NCBI GenBank assembly: GCA_905221605.1
Contig: CAJNDS010002519.1
Coordinates: 250,501 to 314,500, forward strand
DNA length: 64,000 bases
Direction: 5' to 3'
Source of the DNA: Symbiodinium natans
Taxonomy: Eukaryota > Sar > Dinophyceae > Suessiales > Symbiodiniaceae
Part shown: positions 32,640 through 43,993 of the stretch, piece by piece
Position numbering within the stretch: the stretch's first letter is position 1
Layout: the number at the start of each line of letters is the position of its first letter
Translations under genes and position numbers: made by a program
Notes under the pieces: model-generated
Database searches by the model: none
Told to the model about the DNA's origin: nothing
Seen by the model: only the letters and a program-made list of their open reading frames with translations

Positions 32640-33192
32640 GCTTCTTCCCCCAGCCCCCATCAGGCTTGCTTCTGCGTGCCGGTGCGAATCCTGATCACAT
32701 TGGCGCAGAGGTACAGCCGCCGCAGCACATGCCCCATCCTCGTATACCCAGCGGTCTGTAAGCCTGGCAGAGTGTAGCACTTCTCAGCTTGTCAATCTTT
32801 CGCAAAGTCGCAAAGTACTGTCACTCCTCACAGCAAGCAACCCTTCGGAGCAAGCCTACATTGAGTTCAGCTCCCGGTCAGAAACAGGGCTCCTCCGCCC
32901 TGAGCGTGGCCTGCCGCTCGGCCCACCGGGACCCCGGGCACTGCTTGCGAGAAGGCTTCTCAGGCTTTGTGTTGCAGGCGTTGGTTGCGCGGTTCTGGCT
33001 TCTCTTCACGGAGACTCTTCTTGACTTCTTGCTCTTCTTGCTCTTCATTCCTGAGCTGTTGTGACCTGCCACTGCCGGTGGAGGAAGTTGTCCAGCTGCT
33101 CCTTCTTAACAGAGCCTCACCCTACCTAGCTCCATGCCTGCAAGAGCTTGCCAGAGCAGATTCGAGGTTGCAGGGCAGGAATGACCCATAAC
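32640..33192 (+). CDS. Ankyrin-repeat-like exons (tentative)
   Basis: Two + strand frames carry ankyrin-like pieces. At about 32664-32712 it reads GLLLRAGANPDHIGAE, matching the LLLxxGAxPxxxD helix-turn. At about 33066-33188 it reads PVEEVVQLLLLNRASPYLAP then CLQELARADSRLQGR, where VVxLLLxNRASP again fits the second helix of an ankyrin repeat. Between them a frame with ALVARFWLLFTETLLDFLL lies behind TGTTGCAG. Ankyrin repeats mediate protein binding. The call rests on two half-repeats, so it is tentative; borders are not fixed. Confidence 0.33.
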
Positions 33193-33584
33193 ATTCCCAG
33201 AGAGCACAACCGGGCGAGCGAGTCTATTGGCGATAGAGCCCGTTGAGCCTTGCCCATCTTTCAGCAGCGCGTAAACGGATGACATCAGTCTGGCAACTAT
33301 AGTTAAAGCTCCAGAGACTCCCAAACCCCGAACACTTGTGAAGCATTTGGCACCCCACCTTGGCGTTGACATCATCGAAAGAGGCGGTACGTACAAAACT
33401 GCACAGGGCTCACGAGGGGCTCAACTCTGCCAGCCAAAGGTGCCCATTGGCAATGGCAGCTCGGAGAAAGCAGCGCAGACTTTTGAAGTTGGCAAGTTAG
33501 ATAAGAATAGCATGTATATATATATACATATGTGTCACTCTCATTATGCATTATTTATGACTCCGTCAGATGATTGTGGCATCA

Positions 33585-33681
33585 TGTTCCGTAAGCAGAA
33601 AGGCAACTTCGACCACCACGTGGGCGAGGACATCTTGGAGATGGTGCTTCGGGTATCTGATCAGTCATGTAGGGCATTGTA
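33585..33681 (+). CDS. Short exon candidate, unknown
   Basis: The frame reads RKQKGNFDHHVGEDILEMVL, flanked by TCCGTAAG upstream and CGG|GTATCT downstream, both good splice signals. That gives an exon of about 60 bp. After the GT the frame runs on to 33680 without conviction. No family is recognised. Confidence 0.35.
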
Positions 33682-34446
33682 GGGTTACAGTACTACACGA
33701 CTACCGTGCCTTCCATAAGTTTTAAAGTAGCTTCAAGCTGTTGCAAGTTGCCGAACGCTACTGACAGAGGTCACGGGGCCCTAGGCCCTAAGCTTCTCAG
33801 CCAACACCAACGCTAACAGACCCTGCTCTGAACATCATCTAACTCCTTTTAAACCCTTGAGCCATTTTTGCACCTCTCGAGGCCAGCCTTGCATGCCACC
33901 CAGGGTGTCCCAGGACGAAGCTAGACTGGCGCTGGAGATGCGCTGTAACCCTGTAGGAATGTTGGAGTACGCTTATGGGAAGCCCTAAAGAAGTTGCGCT
34001 GCAGAACACACGTCCAGCGTGTTACACGGTTACAACTCCACACTTATCTTTCAGGTGCGCCAGTATCGGAAGTTGTCCACACACCGGGGCAGCTTTGTGC
34101 TGAGCTCCAGCTGAGCCTGAGTCCACTTCCGCTTTGGGAGAGCTTAGTGTTGATGTTCTTTGTCGCTTGATTAGGGAGATGTGGGTGCTTTAAGGGAGGT
34201 TGGGCAGAATGGCCTGAGAGTCGACCAGCTTTGCTGACGAAATTGCGAGACTGGACCAGACTGGACCAGGCGCATTCTCAGCATGCCCAAGTTGCCAAAT
34301 ACGTGCTGTCTGAGACCATCTGCCTATACTTATACTGTCGATTACGTTATGGCCTAGCCTCCCTTCATCGCGTTGCCACATGTGTTTTCCCGGAAGCTTC
34401 GGAAGATCGTGCTGCATGCCTTGCAGTGAGCCACCCCTTTCTTCAG
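33682..34446. other. No supported gene
   Basis: Nothing recognisable on either strand. Confidence 0.4.
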
Positions 34447-34590
34447 CGTAAAGGAAGTGGTATCCGAAGCCAACGAATGGGTTTGGCTGAGGCTGCAGCC
34501 GCTGGCCGCGCAGAGAAAAACAACGCGAAACTGCTCGCACAACACATGCAGAAATGTCATATGCCGCAAGAAGACGGTCAGTTGACGTAG
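34447..34590 (+). CDS. Candidate exon, unknown
   Basis: Behind TTTCTTCAG the frame reads RKGSGIRSQRMGLAEAAAAG then RAEKNNAKLLAQHMQKCHMP, followed by QEDG and a GT donor (GACG|GTCAGT) at 34577. The long alanine- and lysine-rich helix is protein-like. The in-frame stop comes a few codons into the intron. The family is unknown. Confidence 0.42.
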   Translation, partial: RKGSGIRSQRMGLAEAAAAGRAEKNNAKLLAQHMQKCHMPQEDGQLT

Positions 34591-35524
34591 ATCATGAGCG
34601 CGCATGTACTTGCTGAGGCATCCATGTCCCCCAAGTCTCCGGGACTTGCAGGCAAGGAGGGCAGACCGAGAGAGAACAGAGACTGGAACGACCAACTTGC
34701 AGCCGTGCCTTCCGCTTTGGAGCGAACAGAACTGCCCGCTCATCGCGCCATGTCTTACGAAAGCTGCATGGATTTCAGAATGAAGGGTGGAGCGCATTGT
34801 GATGCAGAATCGAGAGCAGGGCGCCGCGGAGACTTATTGTTCATTGTACATATGTTCAGCATTTCTTCCTCCGTCCATGCAGTGCGGTAGGCCACACACT
34901 GCATGTCGAGGGAATGTTTACTCGATCGTCAGCCGGTGTCTTCTTGCGAGAGTGTTTTTGCAAATGTCATTGTTTGACATTCGATGTCGTATTGCTGATG
35001 TTCACTTTGCCGGCCTGGTTGCGATGGCTCTGGACAGGTGGCGCCACATCTTCAACGGACGAGTTCACGGTTCTGCTACCAACCCCCTGCATGCACTATC
35101 AAATTATTAAGGGTCGGAAGCGGCACATTGAGAGGACCTCCCTTGTTACGATTATACACCTATTCGTACTTGCAGCAGCCTTAATCTACTGCATGTTTGT
35201 TGGTTGCTGGCGCAGTTGTTTTTGTCCCCACTAAATTCGGCATTCAGTGAATCAGAAGCAAATGGCTCAGGCATGTGTTCGACTCATCACATGTTACTTA
35301 CCTGGTCTTGGCGCGTTTCCCAATTGAGGATTCGTAGCCTCTAAGCAGTACTTCTAACAATGCCCCTAGAACGGTCCCAGAGAGAGCTCGGCTTGTTGTA
35401 TGGCAAACTGCGTCGCTCACCGATGGAGTGGCCAGCATTGGCTGGCAGCCACGTGCGGTGCAGGACCACTGCATGAGACTCCGTAAATTACAACAGAAAT
35501 GCGCATGGAGAGGACATCAAGTAC
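34591..35524. other. No confident gene
   Basis: A + ORF at 34594-34890 (contains GKEGRPRENRDWNDQLAAV) and another at 34914-35234 with a hydrophobic end (TIIHLFVLAAALIYCMFVG) overlap in different frames. Neither can be supported. Confidence 0.3.
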
Positions 35525-36118
35525 TTGTCGGCCTCTTTGTTGCTATACCTGCAAAATGTCGCCCTTGGAAGCGTTGTTGGGACGCAGCTTTTCCACAATC
35601 AAAGTTCTCATTATGGAAACGTAAATGCGGTAATCCAAGACTGCTCCGTGGTCGTGAGATCTTGCGCGGGAAGGCCACTCCCTCTGCTCAACTCGCCGGA
35701 AAGACTCCTTCGGCACAAACGACAAGCAGGGCCCAAGGAGGAGCTTGGTCAGCTGTTAGACCTACGCCAGCCAGTAATTCTAAGTGTTCAGAACCCTTCA
35801 TGTAAGCTGTCAGGAGAAGCGCGAGAAGAGCCCAGGGCCAGGGCCACGCGAGGACGCCTTGCACAAACAAGGGCTACGGTAAGCGCACTGTCAACTTTAA
35901 TACAGCTACATAGGGTCATCTTCTTTCCTTCAAGCGGGGCCATGTTTGTCGACATTTGGAAGCGCGATGCCGGGTCAGGTCATGTAGGCTCGTGCGCCTT
36001 GCCATCAGGCTGCGGCAGCTGCCCTAGCAGCTTCTGCTGCTGGGCCGAAGAGATCCAAAATCACTTCCGGTTTATGCCAGTAACCTGCCCGTGGATGTTG
36101 GATGGATGTTCTTTGTAA
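35525..36118 (+). CDS. 197-codon ORF, possibly coding in its middle
   Basis: The centre of this frame (about 35670-35890) reads LLRHKRQAGPKEELGQLLDL, QPVILSVQNPSCKLSGEARE and EPRARATRGRLAQTRAT, which is protein-like. The ends are less convincing and may be intron. Overlapping + and minus ORFs compete. I do not recognise the family. Confidence 0.3.
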   Translation: MSASLLLYLQNVALGSVVGTQLFHNQSSHYGNVNAVIQDCSVVVRSCAGRPLPLLNSPERLLRHKRQAGPKEELGQLLDLRQPVILSVQNPSCKLSGEAREEPRARATRGRLAQTRATVSALSTLIQLHRVIFFPSSGAMFVDIWKRDAGSGHVGSCALPSGCGSCPSSFCCWAEEIQNHFRFMPVTCPWMLDGCSL

Positions 36119-38397
36119 CAACCCTTTTCACATGCCGTCACTCATTTGAAGGCACGAATTTCATGAAAAAGGCAGCGCCAACGTCGATAATAGGGATCCC
36201 TTAGAAGCCTTGGGCCCAGGTCGCCTTCTTCCGCTCTACCCCAGGCCCAGCACCGCGGCCCAGCCGTCCACGGCCAAGAGGCCGCGGATCCAAATCAGAC
36301 TCTGCAGCCTCATCACAGCTGACTGTGCGCTGTATCCTTGATTATAAGTTAATAAGGAGGTTCAGTTCTGGGCTAGAGTCCTAGAGCAACGTTGTCGACG
36401 CAGCTTCTGGGAAAGATCAGGGTCAGCATTCGCGCAGGGCAACGCTCGACGCGTAGCCAGCAACAGTGGGATCACCACCAGTGAGATGTGCAAGTTGAAG
36501 CTCGCTGTTGTCTGTAGAAATGTGGGAGCCATTGCTGGAATACTCTAATGTAGCGTTGGCCTTTGCGAAGATCGCAACTGAGATGCTCCAGCAGAGCAGC
36601 CTCCTTTCTTTTTCTGTCCTTCGAGTCCCGCATATGTCTCCTTTTATGGCAGAGTCTCCCTGGCAGACCCGTTAGCACATCTGCTGCCATTCTGCGTTTA
36701 GTTTATACGTTGGCCACGTCGGAAGGTCCTGTCTAGAAGTACTAGCAGCAAATGCAAGATGACTTGGTAGCCGCTATTCACCTGCATATGCATACCTTGC
36801 CATGCCCGTGCTACTTCACTCCAAGCATCTTTGTTTCATCGGCTTTGTTGCGAGAAAGTGTTGCCCCATGAGTCACGGCTGTTTTCCATTCCGCTCAATG
36901 CAGGACTCCTCCTCTTGCTGAGGGACCTGACTGGGTGGCCAAGCTGCATAGGTTGGAATCAGGTACCAAACTTCCTGTGCTTACTTCAGATGCACCTACC
37001 TGACACTGTGTGACACTAGGACGTTCTACAATAAGTGCTCTTGGGAGACATGTCCTTGAACAAAAGCACATAATGTTTCACTACTTGGAGTACGTGTATG
37101 CTTGGGCACTATCTTGACGAATTTTCGAGCCAAAAATCCTGTTGAGCTGTTTAACAAGAATGACTTGCGTGCGAGAACATATGAAGCTGGACATCTGGGA
37201 CCCCACGGCCACAAAAAAACGCAAATCGCTTCCAAAACTTGAAGATGAGCAGAAATCTGCAAGAATCGCCAAAGACAGCAAAAATTGTAGCAAAATGCAA
37301 CAAATACACTCGCGGCCGCCAGGGACCCAACCTGATCTGTCCACGCGCGGGGGCCGAGGAGAATCGGGGAGAATCGGGGGTGGCGGGCGGTTTTAATAAG
37401 AAAAGCAAGCAGCAGAATCGAGGAGAATCGGGGAGAATCGGGGGATTGGCGGGGTCGGGGCCGCGCAGTGCTGCAGCAGGGCTTTCAAAGGCAAAAAGTG
37501 CGGCACGCACGACACGTCTGAAATTCCCTGTTGCAAGGTTTTCGCGACAAATAAGAATTTTCCCGCAAATTTGTGAATTTGCCTGCGAGCCGATGAGCAA
37601 ATAAGACTGGTGCCATCTGCGCCAAACTAGGCGCGCCGCAGCGCAGAAAACAAGGTTGGAAGCAAACGAGTATCGACGTTTGCGTTTTTTTGGTCTACGC
37701 AAAACAACCATGTCTAGACGTGTGAAATTCGGTGTTAAATGGTGCTAACTGGTCTTAGTTTCACATATTTCAGAATGGCAACCATCTGATTATAGAACGT
37801 CTTACAGGCGAACGGCCAAGCTGATTGCTTTATGGTATTCATGAACCGGTGGTCGTCAGAAACACGCCAGAAGCCCAGGCCACTGGTACTGAGTGGTACA
37901 AGCTTCGTGCAAGCCTCAGACTGTGTAGTTTCTGTCATACCCTGTAGCGATGGCCATATGTCGAGAAAAGTAAGAATTGTGTATGAAGTTGTACTCAAAT
38001 TCTCTGCTTCAGAAGAAGAGAGGTGCTTGCCACTGCGGTGCCGCGTCTGGTCCTGGCAGCTAGTTTTGCCGCCTCCCGGCCAAAGCAGCCCCTGGCACGA
38101 GAACGGCGGCATCACTCACCACAGCCGTCTTCAGCCCTGCTTTCGTCAAGTTAGGTACACTTCCTGCCTTGACCACCTTGTCTCAATCACCTGCAAAGAG
38201 ACCTAGGTTATCGTTTTTGCGGCCACTTTACCTCGAAGTAGACAGCGTGAAGACGCGGCCGCGCCTTGTCTAGCACTTGATATTTGTAAGCTGTAGCAGC
38301 CGACATCAGTGAGAGGAGCCACAAAGGAATTCAAAATGCATCGCCTTCTTGTTTAGGCTGCAGCAGGCCCTTGTCAGGGTTTCTAGGGAGGAACTGA
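36119..38397. other. No gene; segment of different composition at 37.1-37.7 kb
   Basis: No coding feature is supported. Between about 37100 and 37720 the DNA switches to A-rich, then very G-rich, then AAATTTT/CGCGAA-like sequence, unlike the surroundings. The 186-codon minus ORF there is a product of the repeats. The remaining sequence shows nothing. Confidence 0.4.
37361..37445. repeat. Duplicated GAGAATCGGGG words
   Basis: The block GAGAATCGGGGAGAATCGGG occurs at 37361-37380 and again at 37422-37441, separated by about 40 bp with AAGAAAAGCAAGCAGCAGAATC. The G-runs could form quadruplexes. Confidence 0.7.
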
Positions 38398-38868
38398 ATC
38401 CCAGGCTCTCTCATGATCAGAAGGTGTGTAGCGTGGAGCAACAACTTCCGCCAGGTCCAGGCAGCACCAGGAGAAGCTTCAGAAAATCCTGCCGGCACCT
38501 CTTCGGATATTATGAAAGGAAGGCTGGTGCTGGTCGTCGGGTTTCTTCACAGAAAAGCAGCACACGACAACTTCAAGCAGCGCGCCAGCTGGCACCTGTC
38601 CTCCAAACTTCTGGCCAACCTTCATGCAACAGCACGTGTCAAGAAACGAGGCGGCACCAGCAACGTTGACTTTGCGGAGGTGTCACTGCTGAATGCAGCG
38701 GTGCAGGACACTTGGCCCCATTATTCTCCGAGTTATATGTTCCAGTATCCTTCTAATTCGTTGCCCTTGGGTCACACTGAGGAGATGTGGCCTGAAATCA
38801 CAAGCTTCATCCGAACGGTGCTGAAAGAGACCGTTGAGGCTGGCAGGCTGCTTGAAGAAAAGTCTTGA
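38398..38868 (+). CDS. Protein of about 150 residues, unknown
   Basis: The frame is open from 38398 and has an ATG at 38413. The most protein-like part is residues 50-150: ASWHLSSKLLANLHATARVK, DFAEVSLLNAAVQDTWPHYS, YMFQYPSNSLPLGHTEEMWP and EITSFIRTVLKETVEAGRLL. It then stops at 38866. A basic helix precedes (GRLVLVVGFLHRKAAHDNFK). This may be a terminal exon or a small single-exon gene. The stop codon lies inside a perfect inverted repeat, which may act as a 3' stem-loop. No family is recognised. Confidence 0.45.
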   Translation: MPGSLMIRRCVAWSNNFRQVQAAPGEASENPAGTSSDIMKGRLVLVVGFLHRKAAHDNFKQRASWHLSSKLLANLHATARVKKRGGTSNVDFAEVSLLNAAVQDTWPHYSPSYMFQYPSNSLPLGHTEEMWPEITSFIRTVLKETVEAGRLLEEKS

Positions 38869-38888
38869 TGACTACAGTCATCAAGACT
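38861..38888. repeat. Perfect 12-bp inverted repeat
   Basis: AGTCTTGATGAC, a 4-base loop TACA, then GTCATCAAGACT. The stem spans the stop codon of the preceding frame and would form a strong RNA hairpin. Confidence 0.9.
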
Positions 38889-39388
38889 GGCAGACTCTGC
38901 CAGATGGAGATCAATACAATCCACTCTCACAGCCATTGATATATCAATATTCAGAATCCAACTTGTGGGTAATTGGCGGCTTTAGCAGAGCAACAGCTTA
39001 TGTGGACGCTTTAATAAGCGCAGGAGGCCATCCAGACGAGAGTACCATGGTTCCTGAGCAGCGGCTCGGCTTTTTTTCAGTGGCCAGGGAGACCAAGAGG
39101 GCCAAGAAGAAAAGGTGGTGGGCGGGGGCGCCGTAGGGGACCTATACTATTCCATGGTGACGGTCACAGAAAGCCCTTCAGAAAGCGACCCAAATGCCGA
39201 AATGGCAGCCCAAGAGAGAGACGCTTCGTTTTGACAAGGCTTGGGCTTTGGCCGCATCAGCTTTGGGGACTCAGCCCTGAAGGTTGAGGAGCTCCTTGAT
39301 TCAGACTGAGCACAGCGCTGTACAGGTTTCGGGTGTTCAGGGGTCCTCGAGATTTCATCGGTTGCACGAAAAGGGTTATAAGTTATAA

Positions 39389-39796
39389 ATGTTGTATGCA
39401 CAATGCAGGCCTTCATGGGTCCTATGTAACCATCGCGCAAAGGAGGAAGTGCACAGCTCACTTGCTCCGCCAAGGCTGAACGTGGAGCGAACGACACAGA
39501 CCTCGCACAACCATGGTGAAGTGCGCAGCTTCAAAGTTTCTGGTGCAGACATCAGATTCGGTCAGACTTTGGTAGAGGAAAGCTCGGCAGATTTCAATAG
39601 TTCCGAACGAAATTGTGCGAACGCGATAGCTGCCAGAAGTAAGTCCTGCAGACCGACCCGATCCGATATTTGGGGCAAGCAGCTAGTTGCAGCTATTCAG
39701 GTTTCCAGCCTGGTAGCTTGGGATGCAGACGTCGATGTGGCCCTAACAGCACCAACGGCCGCATCTTGGACGCAAAGAATCACTTTTCTTTTCTGA
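39389..39796 (+). CDS. Candidate exon, unknown
   Basis: The later part of this 135-codon frame (from about 39500) reads HNHGEVRSFKVSGADIRFGQ, TLVEESSADFNSSERNCANA and GKQLVAAIQVSSLVAWDADV. This is balanced and protein-like, while the first 30 codons are not. No motif or splice sites could be fixed. Confidence 0.35.
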   Translation: MLYAQCRPSWVLCNHRAKEEVHSSLAPPRLNVERTTQTSHNHGEVRSFKVSGADIRFGQTLVEESSADFNSSERNCANAIAARSKSCRPTRSDIWGKQLVAAIQVSSLVAWDADVDVALTAPTAASWTQRITFLF

Positions 39797-40107
39797 ACCT
39801 CTCACCCAAATCTTGGACCCTGGGTGTCCGCTACTGAGAGTTGCAGCCCAGTAAACCTCGCAGTATTCCCCATGTCCTGGTATGTCCTGGTTGAACGACT
39901 TCACTTCACTAAGCAACATGAAAGCTACTAGTTAGAGCCTGCATGGGCTTCGGCTTAGGTGCTCTCCGCAGAACACGTGCTCGTGAATGGTCGGCTGGAT
40001 GTGTGCCTGCAACATATCCTACCCAGGCGCGTCGTTTTTCAGTCCAAGGCGAGCAGCTTGCCAGCTGCATGTAGTCATGGGTTTGCTATCAATGTTCCGT
40101 GCAGGCC

Positions 40108-41163
40108 GCCCTTTTTCACCGGCATCACGTTCTACTTTGCGGAGCTTCCCAAGGTAGCATGGCGCAAGCAACACTGTCCATGGCTTCAACTTGGCACACT
40201 TACGATGTCAGTGAGGCTGCTGTATTGAGTGGCATCCTCTTCTGAGTGCAGCTTCAGTGCTTTCTTGGGTATTCTGATTACAGATCGTGCACCCCCTGCA
40301 GCTGCCAACTCTTGACTGAGGATTAAGAGATTAAGAGTTTTAAGCTTGAAAATTCACGTTGGCCAGGTTCCCCAAAATGCTTGACCTTAGCCTGTATATG
40401 GCAAGCTAGCTTGCAGCTTGGTCTTGGAGATATTCCTGTTCAGCTTCAGAACGAGTCTGGCTGAACCCCTTCGAGTGCCCCTCTTCCAACTTGTTTTCCA
40501 TGGCTCCGCAAGGTGGCCTTGACGCTGGAAGGCACTGTCATGGGCTTGCGGGCTGCTGGGCAAGATGGCCAAAGCCTCGTATGGACGTAAGGCTTAAGGG
40601 CAAAATAACAACGGTTGCAAAGGGGAGCATTTGTCAAGTTCTTGCTTTAGCATTTACACGGTCTGCACGGCTTTTGTTGCTCCCCCCACCCTCCCAGGTA
40701 TCACTTGCATGGTTGGAGAAGCTCTTGGCTGACATCATTCAGCATCATGGCCAAGTGGGATGACCAAGACTCGACCGGTTGACTGGATGAAATGTCTAGT
40801 TCAATGTGCGTGCGATCTCAGAACACCGAGTGCTTGGTGCTTGAGCATCTGGTTGTTCGATACCGACCTCGCAAACAAAAGTTGAATGGCGTGCCAACTG
40901 AGGAAACAATTGGCGGAGCAAATTGTGCTGCCAACCGTCGCAACGGTCCCTGCCTGAGACCACAGCATCTCCTTTTGATGCCCTTTGTTTCAGCGGGGAG
41001 AGAACGTACACTGTGAGCATTTCAGCTCCTCCAGTCGATGCAAAAGTGAGGTATTGCTGGACATCACCAACGAGGATGCCTGGTTCGAAACTGGCGGCTG
41101 GTCTTCGATTGGCCTGTGGAGCAAGCATGCTTTCGTGTTGAAGATCTTCCATTATCGAGGTTT
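40108..41163 (+). CDS. Possible BRCT-like gene pieces (weak)
   Basis: At 40108-40152 (behind CCGTGCAG) the frame reads PPFFTGITFYFAELPK and at 40700-40759 (behind CCCAG) it reads SLAWLEKLLADIIQHHGQ. The order, a hydrophobic strand with a Gly followed by a helix ending in a Gly turn, is like the start of a BRCT domain (FxGxxFxL...LxxxIxxxGG). Further coding-like frames are at 40801-40900 (SQNTECLVLEHLVVRYRPRK) and about 41008-41163 (SEVLLDITNEDAWFETGGWS). No conserved Trp of a BRCT is seen, so this is a low-confidence grouping of exons. Confidence 0.25.
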
Positions 41164-41639
41164 ATAGCCTAGGAATGAATGGTCTGCGGTAGCATGCAGC
41201 AGTCCCTCACACGGCAAAAGAACCGGATCCCATTAGGTAGTGTGGTCCCGGAGGGTGTGCTCAAGGTTTGTGTGCACGGCGCCTGTGGGCTTGCGGCCAA
41301 GGCCCTGCTGTGAGTCTGATTCTGCCCGTGCCCTTGTTGAAAGGTAGCCGCTAGCCCTTTAGCCGCTGCCAGTGTGTTGTTGACTAGGGCCTAAGTAGTT
41401 CCAGAACTATCCCATTGTGAGCCCATATTGATTACATTCCCGTTTTGGGCGCTTAGTTGTGAATAAGGTTATCACTGATTATCACCTCGTCATAGGAAAA
41501 CCATATGGTGGCTCGAGTTAAAGCTGACGATCCTTGCGTAAGCTGGGCCTATCGGAAATCTAATGGGTGCCAACAGTCCAAAAAAGTCGCTTTCTGCGTG
41601 CTCCACTGGTTTAGGACATGGCGCTGCCCTTCGGGCTCT

Positions 41640-42530
41640 CAAGACCCAGTGCCTCGATCAGCGAAGCTGAAAACTCGTCTTCGAGGAGGCTTCGTCTGTA
41701 CCAGTCGAATCCGAATGCCACGGCGTAGTGTCGTTGAAAACCTGCGTGACATAGAATGTGGTCCTCCTTTTATGGTTTGCAGTCGTAGCCGAGGCTCCGA
41801 TCCCTACTGCTTGGTCTCAGTCGGCGGCAAGCCCTTCCGTGCCTTGGAGCCTCACCAGTGCCCAACAGTTTAATACGAAACGAAGAGTTTGCCAAGTGGT
41901 TTGCCATCGCAGGTCCGAATCTTGGACTGTGCACACTCGTGACATGTCGCACCCGCTGTATCCAGCAATCGTCACGCACGCAATGCCGAGAGCATCAGAT
42001 TGTGGCTTGCATGGGTTGCAGGCACACCCACCCGTCCTCAGAATCTCAATCCACAGTGGAGCGAAGCAGACGCTTGTCCCTGAATCCATTTTGTGGACTT
42101 GTTGAGGTTGAGGGTGTTGAACGGGTTCTATGGATCTGCGAGCCAGTGGTGCCCCAAGCTGACGCTCGTGTCTACAAGCCTTCTTGCCCATCTAAGGAAG
42201 GAACCAAGCAATTTCTGATCTATTCTCTGACAGAGCAGCTCCTAACTGTGGACCTTTACGACGAGAATCCCTACGTCGAGGCCCGTAGCGTGCGGATTTC
42301 GAAATCTCGGCCGCGAACATCGGTGGGAGTAATTGTCCGAGAACGAGTCGGCTTCGGAGAATGATGGCCGGGACTCTCCATGTACGTGTATCTCTTGTAG
42401 TTGCACATGTGGCTTTGCGAAGACGGCACTGCTTCAGCACTCGTTTCCCGGTTTGCAGGACACTTTCCTTGGCACCTCAGCTGGACGTAGTGTCAGCTGT
42501 CGAATCGGACGGCGGATGAGCTGTTGTTGA
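41640..42530 (+). CDS. C2-domain protein, several exons
   Basis: Three pieces in order match a C2 domain. At about 41776-41868, behind GGTTTGCAG: GSDPYCLVSVGGKPFRALEP, the SDPYxxVxxGGK strand. At about 42196-42282, behind CATCTAAG: EGTKQFLIYSLTEQLLTVDL, then YDENPYVEA, the LxVxLYDEN strand. At about 42459-42495, behind GGTTTGCAG: DTFLGTSAG, the DxFLG strand. An upstream piece (about 41725-41760, RRSVVENLRDIE) fits the first strand. C2 domains bind calcium and phospholipid or proteins; the aspartates of the DPY and YDEN loops are kept. The segment between the first two pieces (usually NPxWNExF) was not identified, so the model is incomplete. It ends less than 0.6 kb before phytochelatin synthase. 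Confidence 0.5.
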
Positions 42531-43027
42531 ATTCCAAAGATGATGGAAGTTCGAGAACCGGTGGAAAATCCGAAAGCAGCTGAGGTTCCATTTCCACTGC
42601 TGCATCTGATGTGGTGAAGGCCAGCATTGAATCTCTCGCTTGGCTCAGTTCAGTTTCTGGTTGTGCTGGGAATGTTTTTGGAACTGCACCCTTCGGTCCC
42701 GCAGAAGTTTGATGGCCCAAGGCCTGGGTGCATTTGGCCGCTTAATCGTGAATGTTCAGAAACTGGGAATTACGGTAACTGGAACTAGCATATGCAATCA
42801 TCAGCATATCCTCTAATTGGCTCACGGTAATAGCATACACCCTCCCAAAGTCAAGCCGCCGCTGATTACCGCACCGCAGAGAGGCCTGCATGCGCACAAG
42901 CGGAGGCAGCAGGAAGAAGTTTGGCACACAGGCCAGACTCCTGCGCTTCTTCTTGTGCGCCTGCCTTGCGCTGCAGCCTTGGGAGTCCGTGCATCGGGAC
43001 ACTGCGTTGCAAGCTTTGGCTTTCGCC

Positions 43028-43910
43028 ATGGCGCAGCCGGCGCGGCCAAGCAGCCCCAGTGCCAGGACTGCCTTCATCAGGTCACAAAAATCAACGAAGG
43101 GCTAGGATGGGCGTTTTGCATATTTTGCTCATGGTTGAGAGGGGGAGAGAAATTACTTACCGGCATCTAAGTCATGTTTAGGCCAGTTTAGTTGACATCG
43201 GCACCCGCTGATTTGCAGGTCCCCTTTGACCAGCCCAGCGTTTTCGTATGTAAGCAGAAACCTCCACCCTACACCTTTGCAATGATCATTGCGCGCCGGC
43301 TTTTTCCAGACATTGTTCTGCACGGCGTCAGCAAAAAATCCACGCTTCTTAGGACTTTCCACCGACGCCCGCTCCCAGAGCCAGCAATTGCGTTCTCCTC
43401 GTCACAGGGCCAGGCGGTGGTTCTGGGCTGATCGCTGTGTTTGTCCTTAATGAAAAAATAAGCGAGAATAACATCCACAGAGTCACGGGTCCCACAAGAC
43501 ATGGCGTTGATTCATGTGTGTTATTTCCAGTCCAAGCTGTTATAACACCCGAACTCCCGCCAAAACACCCCCAGCATCTTGCCACATCCTTGTGGGCCAG
43601 GCGCTTTTCGCCGAAGCCCTGGCAGCAGGACTGTCAGAGTCTTGAGCAGTTGAAGCACCCCATTGCTCTGCTGAACTCGAAACCATCCGTTTCCCTATAG
43701 CCTTTCGAAGATCTTGGACGTGAGGATAAGAAGGACTTCCAACCTTTCTGCATGTCAAACGACTGCAGTTATACGCATCCTTAGGCAAACATGAGACAGG
43801 TAATCCAACATCAAGGCCCAAGTCGATATTGTTGAGAGTTGTCACTAGAGAACTTGAAAAAAAGACAACTATTCACAGCGCCTCTTTGCCCCAAACCTCC
43901 CCTCTCCTGC

Positions 43911-43993
<83 letters not shown>

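Noticed and set aside
33840-33880. Sequence CCCTTGAGCCATTTTTGC, slightly like the reverse of the dinoflagellate spliced leader
   Set aside because: Only part of the leader is matched; no full 22-nt spliced-leader relic was found by eye anywhere in the window.
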